Below, in pieces: positions 63,549-64,000 of a stretch of DNA of 64,000 bases. The position numbers were made by a program, and so were the translations under genes. Position 1 is the first letter of the stretch. Every line of letters begins with the position of its first letter. A model generated the notes under the pieces. It saw only the letters and a list, made by a program, of their open reading frames with translations. It made no database searches and was not told where the DNA came from. Source of the DNA: G963556115 sp963675945 (lineage in GTDB: Bacteria; Planctomycetota; SZUA-567); contig OY780932.1 of assembly GCA_963675945.1 (NCBI GenBank), positions 1 to 64,000 on the forward strand, written 5' to 3'.

Positions 63549-64000
63549 ATGGATATTATATATTTACTTTGCTGTTACCTGGCAGGCTCAATACCTTTTG
63601 GACTGCTGATTGGCTTTACCCAAGGGATAGATGTAAGAGAACATGGCAGTAAAAATATTGGCTTTACCAATGTCAAAAGAGTCTGTGGCACCAAAGTAGC
63701 GATACCGGTACTGATCCTTGATTTTCTCAAAGGCTTTCTTCCGGTTTTCTTCCTCGCTCCGTTGCTCACAACCGGCGATTTTGCTGAAATCTACCGCTGT
63801 CTCGGAGCAATTATCTGCGTCCTTGGACATAATTTTCCGGTATGGATTGGTTTTAAAGGTGGCAAGGGCGTCGCCACCGGAGCCGGAGTCTTCTGCGCTC
63901 TAGTACCGCTACCAATGATCATCGGGACGCTAACCTGGATCATAATTGTCAAATGCACTAAGTACGTCTCTCTCGGCTCGATAATCGGTTCATATGTAAC
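63549..64000 (+). CDS. plsY: Glycerol-3-phosphate acyltransferase PlsY, partial (runs off the right edge)
   Basis: The first 150 codons of an integral membrane acyltransferase that uses acyl-phosphate to acylate glycerol-3-phosphate in phospholipid synthesis. The start at 63549 lies 4 bases after AGGAGG. Motif 1 is AGSIPFGLLIG, followed by REHGSKNIGFTNVKR (family GSGNxGxTN; here Lys replaces the second Gly and Phe replaces Ala). Motif 2 is LGHNFPVWIGFKGGKGVATG. At least four hydrophobic segments are visible. The frame is open to the last base. Confidence 0.93.
   Translation, partial: MDIIYLLCCYLAGSIPFGLLIGFTQGIDVREHGSKNIGFTNVKRVCGTKVAIPVLILDFLKGFLPVFFLAPLLTTGDFAEIYRCLGAIICVLGHNFPVWIGFKGGKGVATGAGVFCALVPLPMIIGTLTWIIIVKCTKYVSLGSIIGSYV

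Noticed and set aside
1..64000. CRISPR arrays, insertion sequences, prophage or defence loci
   Set aside because: No regularly spaced direct repeats, transposase, integrase or recognised defence gene was seen in the window.

Overview
The window is a chromosomal segment of a Gram-negative, flagellated, chemotactic bacterium of moderate GC with AT-rich intergenic DNA. Pointers are an LptD-type outer-membrane LPS assembly protein, several lipobox lipoproteins, a flagellin, a methyl-accepting chemotaxis protein, and a ferredoxin-fused nitroreductase that suggests an anaerobic or fermentative life. MurA carries Asp in place of the fosfomycin-target Cys, as in chlamydiae, Borrelia and mycobacteria. 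No rRNA is present to fix the taxonomy. A PVC-type lineage (for example Lentisphaerota or Kiritimatiellota) would fit, but that is only an inference.

Layout. 1-2.3 kb: two tandem paralogous secreted proteins of unknown function (minus). 2.56-2.92 kb: tmRNA (ssrA). 2.9-3.8 kb: a small graveyard with a stop-interrupted reading frame and a decayed copy of the 3' end of the neighbouring marR gene. 3.8-5.8 kb: a MATE exporter and MarR repressor pair with a perfect palindromic operator. 6.2-9.6 kb: an OmpA-like lipoprotein, then groES-groEL behind a sigma-54-type promoter and a structured leader. 9.7-14.2 kb: a sensor hybrid kinase with a periplasmic solute-binding domain, then a THUMP-type RNA methyltransferase. 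14.3-18.4 kb: nitroreductase, gcvPA, gcvH and gcvT, with gcvPB missing. 18.5-20.6 kb: small orphan genes, including a 36-residue very basic protein with a consensus RBS and a strong terminator. 20.7-25.7 kb: a chemoreceptor and LepA. 25.8-31.3 kb: argB-argD-argF-rph-rdgB-ROK kinase, an apparent operon. 31.6-37.9 kb: a complete sugar ABC uptake operon (ATPase, GH13 alpha-glucosidase, binding protein, two permeases). 38.6-42.1 kb: ribokinase and transketolase. 42.2-45.4 kb: a tiny Cys-rich lipoprotein, a Mip-like FKBP, a lone receiver protein and MetK. 45.6-49.5 kb: a giant flagellin with an inserted metzincin-like zinc protease domain, broken by a single-base frameshift in the sequence as given. 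49.9-60 kb: housekeeping and cell-envelope genes (MDP-1-like phosphatase, GNAT, MurA, PcnB-like polymerase, methyltransferase, degenerate receiver, glycosyltransferase, metallophosphoesterase, YihX-like HAD, lipoprotein, IlvC). 60.1-64 kb: LptD, a small membrane protein and a partial PlsY.

How it fits together. The sugar ABC operon imports oligosaccharides that the cytoplasmic GH13 enzyme can cleave, with ribokinase, ROK kinase and transketolase in the same part of the map feeding sugar-phosphate metabolism. The gcv genes supply one-carbon units and metK makes SAM. The most notable object is the protease-bearing flagellin, which would make the flagellar filament a proteolytic surface. Next are the GG-N10-GC promoter in front of groESL and several very small, well-expressed-looking genes of unknown function.
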